Of a DNA stretch of 64,000 nucleotides, positions 43,701-51,355 are shown in pieces; the stretch's first letter is position 1; every line of letters starts with the position of its first letter. Source of the DNA: Chitinophaga japonensis (GTDB lineage: Bacteria; Bacteroidota; Bacteroidia; Chitinophagales; Chitinophagaceae); the NCBI RefSeq assembly GCF_007830125.1, contig NZ_VLLG01000002.1, positions 754,985 through 818,984 on the forward strand, written 5' to 3'. The notes beneath the pieces were generated by a model. That model was not told the DNA's origin, did no database searches, and worked only from the letters and a program-made list of their open reading frames with translations. The position numbers were made by a program, and so were the translations under genes.

Positions 43701-44897
43701 TTTACGCCGCCGGCCACCGTTACCATACAGGTCAGCGCAGCAGACAGCGACGGCTCCATAACCAAAGTGGAATTCTTTAACGGCGGCAGCAAGCTGGGCG
43801 AAGATGCCACCGCGCCCTATACCTACACCTGGAGCAATGTAGCGGCCGGCACTTACAGCCTGACCGCCCGCGCTACGGACAACGGCGGCGCCATCACTAC
43901 CTCCGCCACCGTGAGCATTACCGTAGGCAGCGGCGGCACCGGCTGCGACGGCATTCCTGCCTGGACCGCCACCGGCATTTACCTGAATGGCGACCAGGTG
44001 GTGTACAACAGCAAGGTATACCAGGCCAAATGGTGGACACAGAACGAACAGCCGGACATTAATACCGGCGATGGCAAAGTATGGGCCTATGTACGCGACT
44101 GCTCCGGCACACCCGGCAACAATGCGCCTACCATCACCCTTACTTCCCCGGCCAACAACGCCGCCTTTACGGCGCCGGCCAGCATTGCCATCCAGGCTAC
44201 AGCGGCAGACAGCGACGGCACGGTAGCCAAAGTGGAATTCTTTAACGGCAGCGCCAGGCTGGGCGAAGCCACGGTAGCGCCTTACAGCTATACCTGGTCC
44301 AACGTGGCCGCCGGCACTTACACCCTAACCGCCAAAGCCACCGACAACGGGGGCGCGGCCACTACCTCCGCAGCAGTGACCGTAGTGGTGAACGGCACCG
44401 GCGGCGGCAACTGTGCAGGCGTACCTGCTTACGAGCCTTACCCGAAGATCTACAACCAGGGCGACCGGGTAGTGTACAACGGCATCCTGTACGAAAGCCA
44501 GTCCGATGCGCTGTACAACGTAACGCCCGGTACGGCAGACTGGTGGTGGAAGCCGCTGGGCGCCTGCAGTCCCGCCGCCACAGGCATTACCGCTACGGCT
44601 GCGCCTTATACCAACCAGGAAGCAGCAAACGCCAGCCTGTTCGTATATCCCAATCCGTTAACCGGCAACGAGCTGCAGGTAAAAGTGGATGCGCAACCCG
44701 GCGACCGGCTGCAGCTTACCCTCTGGAGCCTGAACGGCAGCGCACCGGTACTGCGTAAGGAGCTGACTGCCGGCGGAAAAGGCAGCCAATTCGTCAAACT
44801 GCAGACAGGTGAGGTGCCTGCCGGCACCTGGATACTGAAAGTAGAGAACAGAACAACCCATCGCGTAGCCACCGCCAAGGTGATACGGCTACAGTAA
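40800..44897 (+). CDS. Multidomain secreted chitinase with two GH18 domains
   Basis: 1365 residues. Signal peptide (LVLLLWQSSAVAQ), then GH18 domain 1 (about 45-500) with the catalytic GIDFDWE (Glu243), an Ig-like module (about 515-610), and GH18 domain 2 (about 615-945) with DGLDIDLEGG (Glu732). Two more Ig-like modules follow, each with a short CBM5/12-like chitin-binding domain after it (AWTATGIYLNGDQVVYNSKVYQAKWWTQNEQPD and YNQGDRVVYNGILYESQSD). It ends in a type IX secretion type A signal (LFVYPNPLTGNELQVKVDAQPGDRLQLTLWS). It should cut crystalline chitin outside the cell, and the two GH18 domains probably differ in endo/exo action. Layout resembles flavobacterial ChiA. The long regulatory leader is described separately. 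Confidence 0.93.
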   Translation: MKTRCTIPSRLLRRAKHVCYLVLLLWQSSAVAQVSPQVPATTQQHNKQVIGYITQWDAWKDVAGLVPKGGYNHLNVDYSQYTILNFSFFGVAKDGSLHSGDFRNKNIYQVGAVQEPAALVNEDIYSSWDMFLLYGELDAPIYYIADNSYAYSLGYRNEGSGWRNVNTGRTGSFPLSVPKQGGAPGLIDLAHQKGVKVMASIGGWSMCKHYPEVAADATKRAKFVASCQELMSMGFDGIDFDWEYPNDPGMNIENYSSADYNNFAVLVEAVRAAIGPSKLITAAFSAVPTKLQGFPWARLNSAMDYFNMMTYDYNGGWSNKAGHNAPLYDYPGAEYSGFSLNATVQGLKQLGVNMSKVTLGTPNYGRGVITNGTAALNAPTVKRAETVQPDGPIQTCADYTNWAKDLWDGTPSYSYILQATGAGSGWTEHWDDVAKVPYKTKGNYFLSYDNERSVGEKAQFIKDNGLAGIIVWQVYGDMTDMTSSTQAKGKLIYCPNTKSPLVNKINEVFANGSNPGNTAPTVNITAPAGNTTLTAPASLTIQANASDSDGSIAKVEFFNGSTSLGVDNTAPYSFAWNNIGVGTYTITAVATDDKGAATTSIAVSVTVNSTNNPGNTDKVIVGYWHNWGSTTATPPYIRLRDINSKYNVVQVAFAISGADQATMSFAPENISVAEFQSDIQYLQSQGKKVLISIGGQNGIVTLNTTTQKNAFVSSMKAIIDQYNFDGLDIDLEGGHSLQLDNGDNNFMNPTTPKVLNLISAVKEIINYREGQGRECWLTMAPETYYVQTAYGSTYSPLVGAYLPVIHGLRDELTFIHPQLYNTGTVMGLDNKIYSQATADFIVSMTEMLMSGFPVSGTSQTFPALREDQVAFGLPAAPAAAPSGGYTAPAAVKQALDYLTRGQSFGGGYTLRKAGGYPGLRGIMTWSINWDKTNGDEFANNYYEYFFGNNPGNNPPTVSITSPASNASFTPPATVTIQVSAADSDGSITKVEFFNGGSKLGEDATAPYTYTWSNVAAGTYSLTARATDNGGAITTSATVSITVGSGGTGCDGIPAWTATGIYLNGDQVVYNSKVYQAKWWTQNEQPDINTGDGKVWAYVRDCSGTPGNNAPTITLTSPANNAAFTAPASIAIQATAADSDGTVAKVEFFNGSARLGEATVAPYSYTWSNVAAGTYTLTAKATDNGGAATTSAAVTVVVNGTGGGNCAGVPAYEPYPKIYNQGDRVVYNGILYESQSDALYNVTPGTADWWWKPLGACSPAATGITATAAPYTNQEAANASLFVYPNPLTGNELQVKVDAQPGDRLQLTLWSLNGSAPVLRKELTAGGKGSQFVKLQTGEVPAGTWILKVENRTTHRVATAKVIRLQ

Positions 44898-44917
44898 TAC
44901 CAGAAATGAAAAATGAA

Positions 44918-44944
44918 AATGGTCCCGGTTCTGCCGGGACCATT
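44918..44944 (+). terminator. Terminator-like hairpin after chitinase
   Basis: An 11-bp perfect stem (44918-44928 with 44934-44944, core GGTCCCGG) and 5-nt loop, followed by CCCTTTTCCC. A second looser hairpin (45019-45026 with 45061-45068) lies before the GH16 gene. Confidence 0.75.
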
Positions 44945-45135
44945 CCCTTTTCCCGACCGATCCTCAAACCATTAAACACGCAACCATATGAAAAAACCCT
45001 TTCCTTTCCAATTACTGCAGCCCCGTTGGTCATGCTGTCTTCCCCGGACCGCAAAAGCCGACGGGGCTATTGTATGCACTTCCATCCAAAGCATGAAACA
45101 AACTTTCATCATCTCTAAATCCAAAATCTAGCATT

Positions 45136-46299
45136 ATGCAATCCAAAAAGATCCTATTACTGCTGATAGCGCTCACCGCCCTCCAGCAGGCAGCATTCTC
45201 CCAGAACTGGCAGCTCGTCTGGCAGGATGAATTTACCAATGGTATCGGCCCCGACTGGGTGTTTGAAACCGGCAACGGCAGCAGCGGCTGGGGCAATAAT
45301 GAGCTGGAATATTACCGCCGCGAAAATGCCACCGTGGAAAACGGGCAACTGGTGATCACTGCCAAACGCGAAAGCTTTGGCGGCTTCAATTACACCTCCG
45401 CCCGGATGAAAACCCAGGGCAGGAAATCCTGGAAGTACGGCAAAATAGAAGCCCGTATCGCCATACCCGCATTCTCCGGCGCCTGGCCGGCCTTCTGGAT
45501 GCTGGGCGACAACATCGTGGACGTAGGCTGGCCTTCCTGCGGCGAGATAGACATCATGGAGCATGTGAACACGGAGCCCAATTCCGTAGGCACCATCCAC
45601 TGGACCGGCCCTAACGGCGATCATGCCCAGTATGGCGCCAGCACGCCGGTGAACGTTACCAACTACCATGTATATTCCATTGAGTGGAACGCATCTTCCA
45701 TCAAATGGTTCGTGGACGGCGTACAATTCAACGAGGCCAATATCCTGAACAACGTAAACAGCACGGAGGAGTTCCACCGGAATTTCTTCATCCTGCTCAA
45801 TTTCGCCATCGGTGGCAACTGGCCCGGTTTCAACATTGACAACAGCGCGTTTCCGGCCAAAATGTACGTGGATTATGTAAGGGTATACCAGGACGGCGGC
45901 GGCAACAATCCCGGCTGGAGCCACTTTGCGGAAGCCGAAAGCTACAGCGCCATGTCCGGCGTGCAAACGGAAGCCTGTACGGATGCAGGCGGCGGGCAGA
46001 ACGTAGGCTACATTGAGACCGGCGACTGGATGGCCTACAACAGCATTACCGTGCCTGCTTCCGGCAGCTACCGTATAGAGTACCGGGTGGCCAGCCAGAA
46101 CGGCGGCGGCCGCCTGTCGCAGGACCTGAACGCAGGCTCCATTGTGCTGGGCGCGCTGGATGTGCCCAACACCGGCGGCTGGCAGAACTGGACCACCATT
46201 TCACAAACGGTGAACCTCAATGCGGGCACCTACAATTTCGGCATCTATGCGGCATCAGGTGGGTGGAATATCAACTGGTGGCGCATTACCAAACTTTAA
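45136..46299 (+). CDS. GH16 beta-glucanase with C-terminal CBM6
   Basis: 387 residues, exported (MQSKKILLLLIALTALQQAAFSQ). The jelly-roll GH16 domain (about 25-250) has the signature EIDIMEH with the nucleophile Glu137 and acid/base Glu142, and WPAFWMLGDN, as in laminarinases and lichenases. About residues 258-387 are a CBM6-like beta-sandwich (AEAESYSAMSGVQTEACTDAGGGQNVGYIETGDWMAYNSI). There is no T9SS signal, so it may be periplasmic or released another way. It follows the chitinase by 238 nt and precedes the metallopeptidase by 18 nt, so the latter two are co-transcribed. Fungal cell walls, with both chitin and beta-1,3-glucan, are the obvious joint substrate. Confidence 0.92.
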   Translation: MQSKKILLLLIALTALQQAAFSQNWQLVWQDEFTNGIGPDWVFETGNGSSGWGNNELEYYRRENATVENGQLVITAKRESFGGFNYTSARMKTQGRKSWKYGKIEARIAIPAFSGAWPAFWMLGDNIVDVGWPSCGEIDIMEHVNTEPNSVGTIHWTGPNGDHAQYGASTPVNVTNYHVYSIEWNASSIKWFVDGVQFNEANILNNVNSTEEFHRNFFILLNFAIGGNWPGFNIDNSAFPAKMYVDYVRVYQDGGGNNPGWSHFAEAESYSAMSGVQTEACTDAGGGQNVGYIETGDWMAYNSITVPASGSYRIEYRVASQNGGGRLSQDLNAGSIVLGALDVPNTGGWQNWTTISQTVNLNAGTYNFGIYAASGGWNINWWRITKL

Positions 46300-46317
46300 A
46301 CCTTCAAAATAATTCTT

Positions 46318-48387
46318 ATGAAGACACTTTTAAAATATACCGCGGGCCTGTTGCTCCTGCTCGGCGCCTGCACACAAGCCTTTGGGCAACAACAACAACC
46401 CGTTCCGCTTGGCAGGGCCGCCGGCCTGATACAGGAATTTACACAGGCCAATGCCAGGCAGCAGCAATTTGTCAGTGGAGCGCAACTCCGCATCTCCTCC
46501 TCTACCACGTTAAACGCAAAGGTCAATTACCGGCACTCCGGTCCTGCAGAAGCGTTCATGGCCGGTGAAATCGCCAATACGCCCGGCTCCTCCTTCTTCC
46601 TCCGCATCAGGGGCCAGGAACTGGAAGGTAACATTGTGTTACGCCAAAGCCAGCGGGCATACCAATACTATTCCGATAGTACCGGCAACGCCTATGTTAA
46701 GGAAGTGAGCATCCATGAAGTGCTTTGTATCAATTACGAAGAAGGCCCTGCCGCCACACCAGCGGCAACCGCCAGCGCAGCGGCCATCCCTGCCGACCTG
46801 CAGAGCTATCCCGGCGCCAACGGCTGCGTGCTGCTGGATTATGACGGGCAGTACGTGTCCGGCACGCCCTGGAACAACGGCAATCCCATTGACGCAGCGC
46901 CCGCCCAGCTCACAGAAGCCCAGATGGTGGAAGTATGGGAGCTGGTGAGCGAAGATTTTAAACCATTCCACGTAAACGTAACTACCAGCGAAGCAGTTTT
47001 CAACTCCTATCCTAAAAACCGCAGGATGCGCGTCATTTTCACGCCTACCAACACCGCAGCCCCGGGCGCGGGCGGCGTGGCCTACATAGGCTCCTTTAAC
47101 TGGAATGACGATACGCCCTGCTGGGTATTCAACGGCGGCGTAAAAGGCGCCGGAGATGCCGCCACCCATGAAGTAGGCCATACCTTTGGCCTGGGCCACG
47201 ATGGCAGAACCTCTCCCTCCGAAGGCTATTACCAGGGCCACGGCAGTTGGGCCCCCATTATGGGCGTAGGCTACTACCGCCCCGTAGTGCAGTGGAGCAA
47301 AGGTGAGTACGCCAATGCCAACAATACGGAAGACGACCTGGCCAAAATAGCCAGCGCCACCTATGGCGTAGGCTACCGTGCCGATGACTACGGCAATACC
47401 ATCAGCGCCGCCGCCGCCCTGAATGTAGATGTATCCGGCAATGTAAGCACGGCCGGCATCATCGGGCGCACGGCCGATGTGGACATGTTCCGCTTCAACA
47501 CCACCGGGGGCGCCACTACCCTGAACTTCAGCCCGGCGCTGCGGCACCCGGACCTGGATATACTGGCCACCCTGTACAACAGCAGCGGCGGCGTAGTAGC
47601 CACATCCAATCCTTCCGGCCTGAATGCCGGCATCAGCGCCAACCTGTCCGCAGGCACGTATTATGTGTCCGTAACCGGCACAGGCGCCGGCAACCCGGCT
47701 ACTGACGGGTATTCCAACTATGCTTCCCTGGGCGCTTACACCATTAGCGGCTCCATTGGCGGCAGCAGCGGCAGCGGCGTAGTAACGGTGTACAAGGACT
47801 GCAACTATGGCGGCTACGCCGTAAGCCTCTCGCCCGGCAGTTATAATATGTCGGACCTGAATGCACTGGGCGTACCCAATGATGATATCTCCGCCCTGAG
47901 AGTGCAGAGCGGTTATGAAGTGATCCTGTACCAGGATATCAATTTCGGCGGCAATGCTTACGTGTTCAGGAGCGACTTCTCCTGCCTGGCCAATCTGTCG
48001 CTGAACGGGCAGCCCCTGGACCTGAACGACTGGGCTACCTCCCTGGTGGTGCAACCGTCTACCGCCATTGCACCGGCTACGCTGACAAAAGCCGTTACCG
48101 ATGTACCGGCTGGCAAGCTGGCCGCCGCGCAGGCCGATGACAAGGAGCAGGAGGTGAAAGTGGTGCTGTCGCCCAACCCGGTACGGGACCAGTTGTACAT
48201 CAAGGTAAGCCAGGCGCCCGACCAGTACTATGTAAGGATCTATAACATGAACGGCGCAGAAGTACGCCTGGCGCAGCGGGTATCCAACGGGCAGCCCGTC
48301 AGCCTGTCTACCCTGCCCACCGGCATGTACCTGGTGAAAATTTACCTGGGAGACGAAGTGATCACCCGCAAAGTGATCAAACATTAA
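46318..48387 (+). CDS. Secreted reprolysin-like zinc metallopeptidase with PPC and beta/gamma-crystallin domains
   Basis: 689 residues. A signal peptide (LLLLLGACTQAFGQ) and propeptide-like region come first, then the catalytic domain with HEVGHTFGLGHD at 284-295 (zinc His284, His288 and His294, catalytic Glu285). The rest is a PPC-like beta domain (about 385-480; DMFRFNTTGGATTLNF), a beta/gamma-crystallin domain (about 485-575; VYKDCNYGGYAVSL, NDDISAL, FGGNAYVF) that may bind calcium, and a type A T9SS signal (SPNPVRDQLYIKVSQ). The protease would act outside the cell, for example on proteins in fungal or insect walls. It follows the GH16 gene by 18 nt. The crystallin domain is an unusual accessory. 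Confidence 0.88.
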   Translation: MKTLLKYTAGLLLLLGACTQAFGQQQQPVPLGRAAGLIQEFTQANARQQQFVSGAQLRISSSTTLNAKVNYRHSGPAEAFMAGEIANTPGSSFFLRIRGQELEGNIVLRQSQRAYQYYSDSTGNAYVKEVSIHEVLCINYEEGPAATPAATASAAAIPADLQSYPGANGCVLLDYDGQYVSGTPWNNGNPIDAAPAQLTEAQMVEVWELVSEDFKPFHVNVTTSEAVFNSYPKNRRMRVIFTPTNTAAPGAGGVAYIGSFNWNDDTPCWVFNGGVKGAGDAATHEVGHTFGLGHDGRTSPSEGYYQGHGSWAPIMGVGYYRPVVQWSKGEYANANNTEDDLAKIASATYGVGYRADDYGNTISAAAALNVDVSGNVSTAGIIGRTADVDMFRFNTTGGATTLNFSPALRHPDLDILATLYNSSGGVVATSNPSGLNAGISANLSAGTYYVSVTGTGAGNPATDGYSNYASLGAYTISGSIGGSSGSGVVTVYKDCNYGGYAVSLSPGSYNMSDLNALGVPNDDISALRVQSGYEVILYQDINFGGNAYVFRSDFSCLANLSLNGQPLDLNDWATSLVVQPSTAIAPATLTKAVTDVPAGKLAAAQADDKEQEVKVVLSPNPVRDQLYIKVSQAPDQYYVRIYNMNGAEVRLAQRVSNGQPVSLSTLPTGMYLVKIYLGDEVITRKVIKH

Positions 48388-48413
48388 TATATCCCTTCCC
48401 TGTGATCGTTGCT

Positions 48414-48446
48414 GAGGCCCCGGTGCATCCGGGGCCTCTTTTTTTA
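48414..48446 (+). terminator. Strong intrinsic terminator
   Basis: A 10-bp GC-rich stem (48414-48423, GAGGCCCCGG, with 48429-48438) and 5-nt loop followed by eight or more T's. It ends the GH16-metallopeptidase transcript. Confidence 0.95.
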
Positions 48447-48508
48447 TTTAATGAAATCATAACGGGAGCATGCAATAACGTACAGGAATGAATGCACATA
48501 TTTGTACC

Positions 48509-49594
48509 ATGAAACTGCTATCCGCTCTCCTTCTGCTAAGCCTGTTCATGGCGCCCCTGCCGGATAAAATGGACAACCTGCCGCTGAACAACATACAGGT
48601 CATCGGCTCTCACAACAGCTATAAAAAAGCGATCGATCCGCCGCTGTTCCGCCTTATCAGCGAAAAGGACTCCGCGGCCGCCAGGCACCTGGACTATGAG
48701 CATATCAGCCTCTCCGAACAACTGTCCCTGGGACTGGGCAACCTGGAGATCGATATCTATGCAGACACTTTGGGCGGCAGGTATGCATCGCCGGCCGGCC
48801 TGCAATGGTGCCGGCAATACGGATCGCCCGCGCCTTATGATCCCGATGGCCGCATGCAGCAGCCGGGATTCAAAGTACTACACGTGCAGGACATTGATTT
48901 CCGGAGCCACTGCCTCACCTTCCGCAACTGCCTGCAGGAGCTGAAAGCCTGGTCTGCCGCACATAAGGATCATTACCCCGTGTTCATCACCATCAACGCT
49001 AAAAGCGAAGCCGTGGACAAGCCCGGGTTTACCGTGCCGGAAGCGTTTACATCAAGGGTGTTTGACCTGCTGGACCAAACCATTCTTGAAAACCTGGGCC
49101 GGGAAAACCTGCTCACCCCGGACGATGTAAGGGGCGCTTATCCCACGCTGGAAGCAGCAGTGCTGGGCGGTCACTGGCCCACCGTAGGCGCGGCAAAAGG
49201 CAAGTTCATTTTCATACTGGATGAAACAGGAGAAAAGCGGGCCGCTTACATCCAGGGGCATCCTTCCCTGAAGGACCGTGTGCTGTTTGCCAACGCCGCT
49301 GCGGGCACACCGGAAGCGGCTTTCATGATCATCAACGATCCCCTTAATGACGGGGACAAGATCAGGGCAATGGTAGCCCGCGGCTATATCGTGCGCACCC
49401 GCGCCGATGCCAATACAGAAGAAGCCCGTCGCAATGATGCCAGCACTTTCAAGGCCGCCCTGCAATCCGGCGCGCAGATCATCACCACAGATTATTACCG
49501 GCCCAGCACGCACTTTGCATCTCCTTACGTGGTGCGTTTTGATAACGGCGGGTATATTAGGATGAACCCATTGCTGGCCAGGCAACAGGACTGA
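48509..49594 (+). CDS. Phosphatidylinositol-specific phospholipase C1-like protein
   Basis: 361 residues of the Ca2+-dependent PI-PLC-C1-like family, a TIM-barrel phosphodiesterase group. After an N-terminal hydrophobic signal (MKLLSALLLLSLFMAPLPD), catalytic and calcium residues are seen at VIGSHNSYKK (His), NLEIDIYAD (Glu and Asp), and VLHVQDIDF (His); later, KGKFIFILDE is typical. The ATG at 48509 is used because it gives an uninterrupted signal sequence; an upstream in-frame ATG (48488) adds seven residues. Whether the true substrate is phosphatidylinositol or another phosphodiester is open. It lies between two strong terminators, so it is transcribed alone. Confidence 0.85.
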   Translation: MKLLSALLLLSLFMAPLPDKMDNLPLNNIQVIGSHNSYKKAIDPPLFRLISEKDSAAARHLDYEHISLSEQLSLGLGNLEIDIYADTLGGRYASPAGLQWCRQYGSPAPYDPDGRMQQPGFKVLHVQDIDFRSHCLTFRNCLQELKAWSAAHKDHYPVFITINAKSEAVDKPGFTVPEAFTSRVFDLLDQTILENLGRENLLTPDDVRGAYPTLEAAVLGGHWPTVGAAKGKFIFILDETGEKRAAYIQGHPSLKDRVLFANAAAGTPEAAFMIINDPLNDGDKIRAMVARGYIVRTRADANTEEARRNDASTFKAALQSGAQIITTDYYRPSTHFASPYVVRFDNGGYIRMNPLLARQQD

Positions 49595-49753
49595 TACAGG
49601 GTGCTTTACCTCGCTTTCCGGTAGCTTTACCCGCCGGCAGTTTCCTCACATGGCGGTAATTCCGTACCGGAAAGACGCGGCGTCCCGGCTGAGAATATTA
49701 AAGCGCGCATTACGGCATACCAACAGCGCTGACCGTTCCCGGTATGCTTTATA

Positions 49754-49800
49754 CAGGCCCGCCCCTGCGCCCGCCCGGGTGCAGGGGCGGGCCTGTTTTA
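49754..49800 (+). terminator. Very strong intrinsic terminator
   Basis: A 15-bp GC-rich stem (49754-49768 with 49781-49795, CAGGCCCGCCCCTGC and its complement), 12-nt loop, then TTTTATTTATT. It ends the phospholipase transcript and insulates the pyrimidine operon. Confidence 0.95.
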
Positions 49801-49846
49801 TTTATTGCAGAAAATAGATTAAATTAAGAGTATCTAAACAGCACAG

Positions 49847-51304
49847 ATGAAGTACCCCGCCATACAGAACTTTATTAACGGCCGGTTCAGCGACATTGCC
49901 TCCCCGCGCTCGCTCACCGTTATCTCCCCCTCCGACGGCAAGGAGCTGGCCATTATGCCCTGCTCCACTGCTGCGGACCTGGATGCCGCCGTTGCCGCCG
50001 CGCAGGCAGCCTTTCCCGCCTGGAGCCAGACCCCGATCAAAGAGCGCGTACAGGTGTTTTTCCGGTACAAGTATCTCCTGGAAAGGGACCTGCAGGAGCT
50101 GGCCTCGCTGGTGAGCGAGGAGAACGGCAAAACACTGGGAGAGGCCGTGGCAGAAATAGAGAAGTGCATAGAGCTGACGGAATTTGCCACCTCCCTGCCG
50201 CAACTGGTCACCGGCGAAGTACTGGAAGTAAGCAAGGGCGTGGAGTGCAGAACAGCGCATGTGCCCCTGGGCGTGGTGGCCTCCATTGTGCCTTTTAATT
50301 TCCCCAGCATGGTGCCCAACTGGACCATCCCCAACGCGATTGCCCTGGGCAACTGCATGATCATGAAACCTTCGGAAAAAGTGCCGTTAAGCCTGGCCCG
50401 CATAGCCACCTTGTTACAGGAGGCCGGGCTGCCGGACGGCGTGCTCAATATTGTGAACGGTGACAGTGAGATCGTCAATGCCATCTGTGATCATCCCGGC
50501 ATTACAGCCGTTTCCTTTGTAGGTTCCACCAGGGTGGCCCGCCTCGTGTACCAGCGGGCTACGCAAAACCTGAAACGTTGCCTGGCGCTGGGCGGCGCCA
50601 AAAACCATTTGCTGGTGCTGCCCGATGCCAAGCCTGACATGACCGCGCAGAACGTGGTAGCCTCCATGAGTGGCTGCGCCGGGCAGCGCTGCATGGCGGC
50701 TTCCGCCATGGTAGCCGTGGGAGAGGTAGACCACATTGTAGACAAAATATGTGCGGAAGCCGGCAAGGTGGTGCCCGGCCGCAACCTGGGCGCCGTGATC
50801 AGCCGGGCCGCCAAGGAAAAGATCGAGCAGTACATCACGGAAGCGGAGCAGCAGGGCGCCCGCGTACTGATAGACGGGCGCAACACCGTGGTGGAAGGGA
50901 AGGAGAACGGCACCTATGTAGGCCCCACCGTGATCGATCATGTAAAGCCGGACATGGCCGTAGCCCGGGAAGAAATATTCGGGCCCGTGATCAGCATCCT
51001 GCGGGCCGCTACCGTAGATGAAGCGCTGGCCATAGAGAACGCCAACCCCTATGGCAATGCCGCCGCCGTATATACGCAGAACGGCAGCCTGGCGCGCTAT
51101 ATCGTGGAAAAGGCCAACGCCGGCATGATAGGGGTGAACATCGGCGTGCCGGTGCCCAGGGAGCCGTTCTCCTTTGGCGGTTGGAATGAAAGCAAATTCG
51201 GCGTAGGCGATATTACCGGCAAAAGCTCCATTGAGTTCTGGACCAGGTTGAAAAAGACCACCGTAAAGTGGAACCCGGAAGCCGGTGTGAACTGGATGAG
51301 CTGA
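49847..51304 (+). CDS. mmsA: CoA-acylating (methyl)malonate-semialdehyde dehydrogenase
   Basis: 485 residues of the aldehyde dehydrogenase superfamily, oxidising methylmalonate semialdehyde to propionyl-CoA, or malonate semialdehyde to acetyl-CoA, with NAD and CoA. The nucleophile is the second Cys of GCAGQRCMAAS; the MmsA-type features are FNFPSMVPNWTIPNAIALGNCMIMKPSEKVPLS and LALGGAKNHLLVLPDA (lacking the usual general-base Glu, as in CoA-acylating members). It is the first gene of the pyrimidine operon and takes the semialdehyde formed by the downstream aminotransferase. Position just after a very strong terminator, with a 51-nt gap to the next gene, marks the operon start. Confidence 0.92.
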   Translation: MKYPAIQNFINGRFSDIASPRSLTVISPSDGKELAIMPCSTAADLDAAVAAAQAAFPAWSQTPIKERVQVFFRYKYLLERDLQELASLVSEENGKTLGEAVAEIEKCIELTEFATSLPQLVTGEVLEVSKGVECRTAHVPLGVVASIVPFNFPSMVPNWTIPNAIALGNCMIMKPSEKVPLSLARIATLLQEAGLPDGVLNIVNGDSEIVNAICDHPGITAVSFVGSTRVARLVYQRATQNLKRCLALGGAKNHLLVLPDAKPDMTAQNVVASMSGCAGQRCMAASAMVAVGEVDHIVDKICAEAGKVVPGRNLGAVISRAAKEKIEQYITEAEQQGARVLIDGRNTVVEGKENGTYVGPTVIDHVKPDMAVAREEIFGPVISILRAATVDEALAIENANPYGNAAAVYTQNGSLARYIVEKANAGMIGVNIGVPVPREPFSFGGWNESKFGVGDITGKSSIEFWTRLKKTTVKWNPEAGVNWMS

Positions 51305-51355
51305 AACACCGGGCACAAAGATAGCAATACGACCACTCATTAAAATAGTACGCTT

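Noticed and set aside
44988..45131. 47-codon open frame (starts MKKPFPFQLLQPRW) before the GH16 gene
   Set aside because: It has an ATG and a fair distance to the next gene, but no conserved sequence, and it covers a hairpin (45019-45068). I see it as intergenic sequence.
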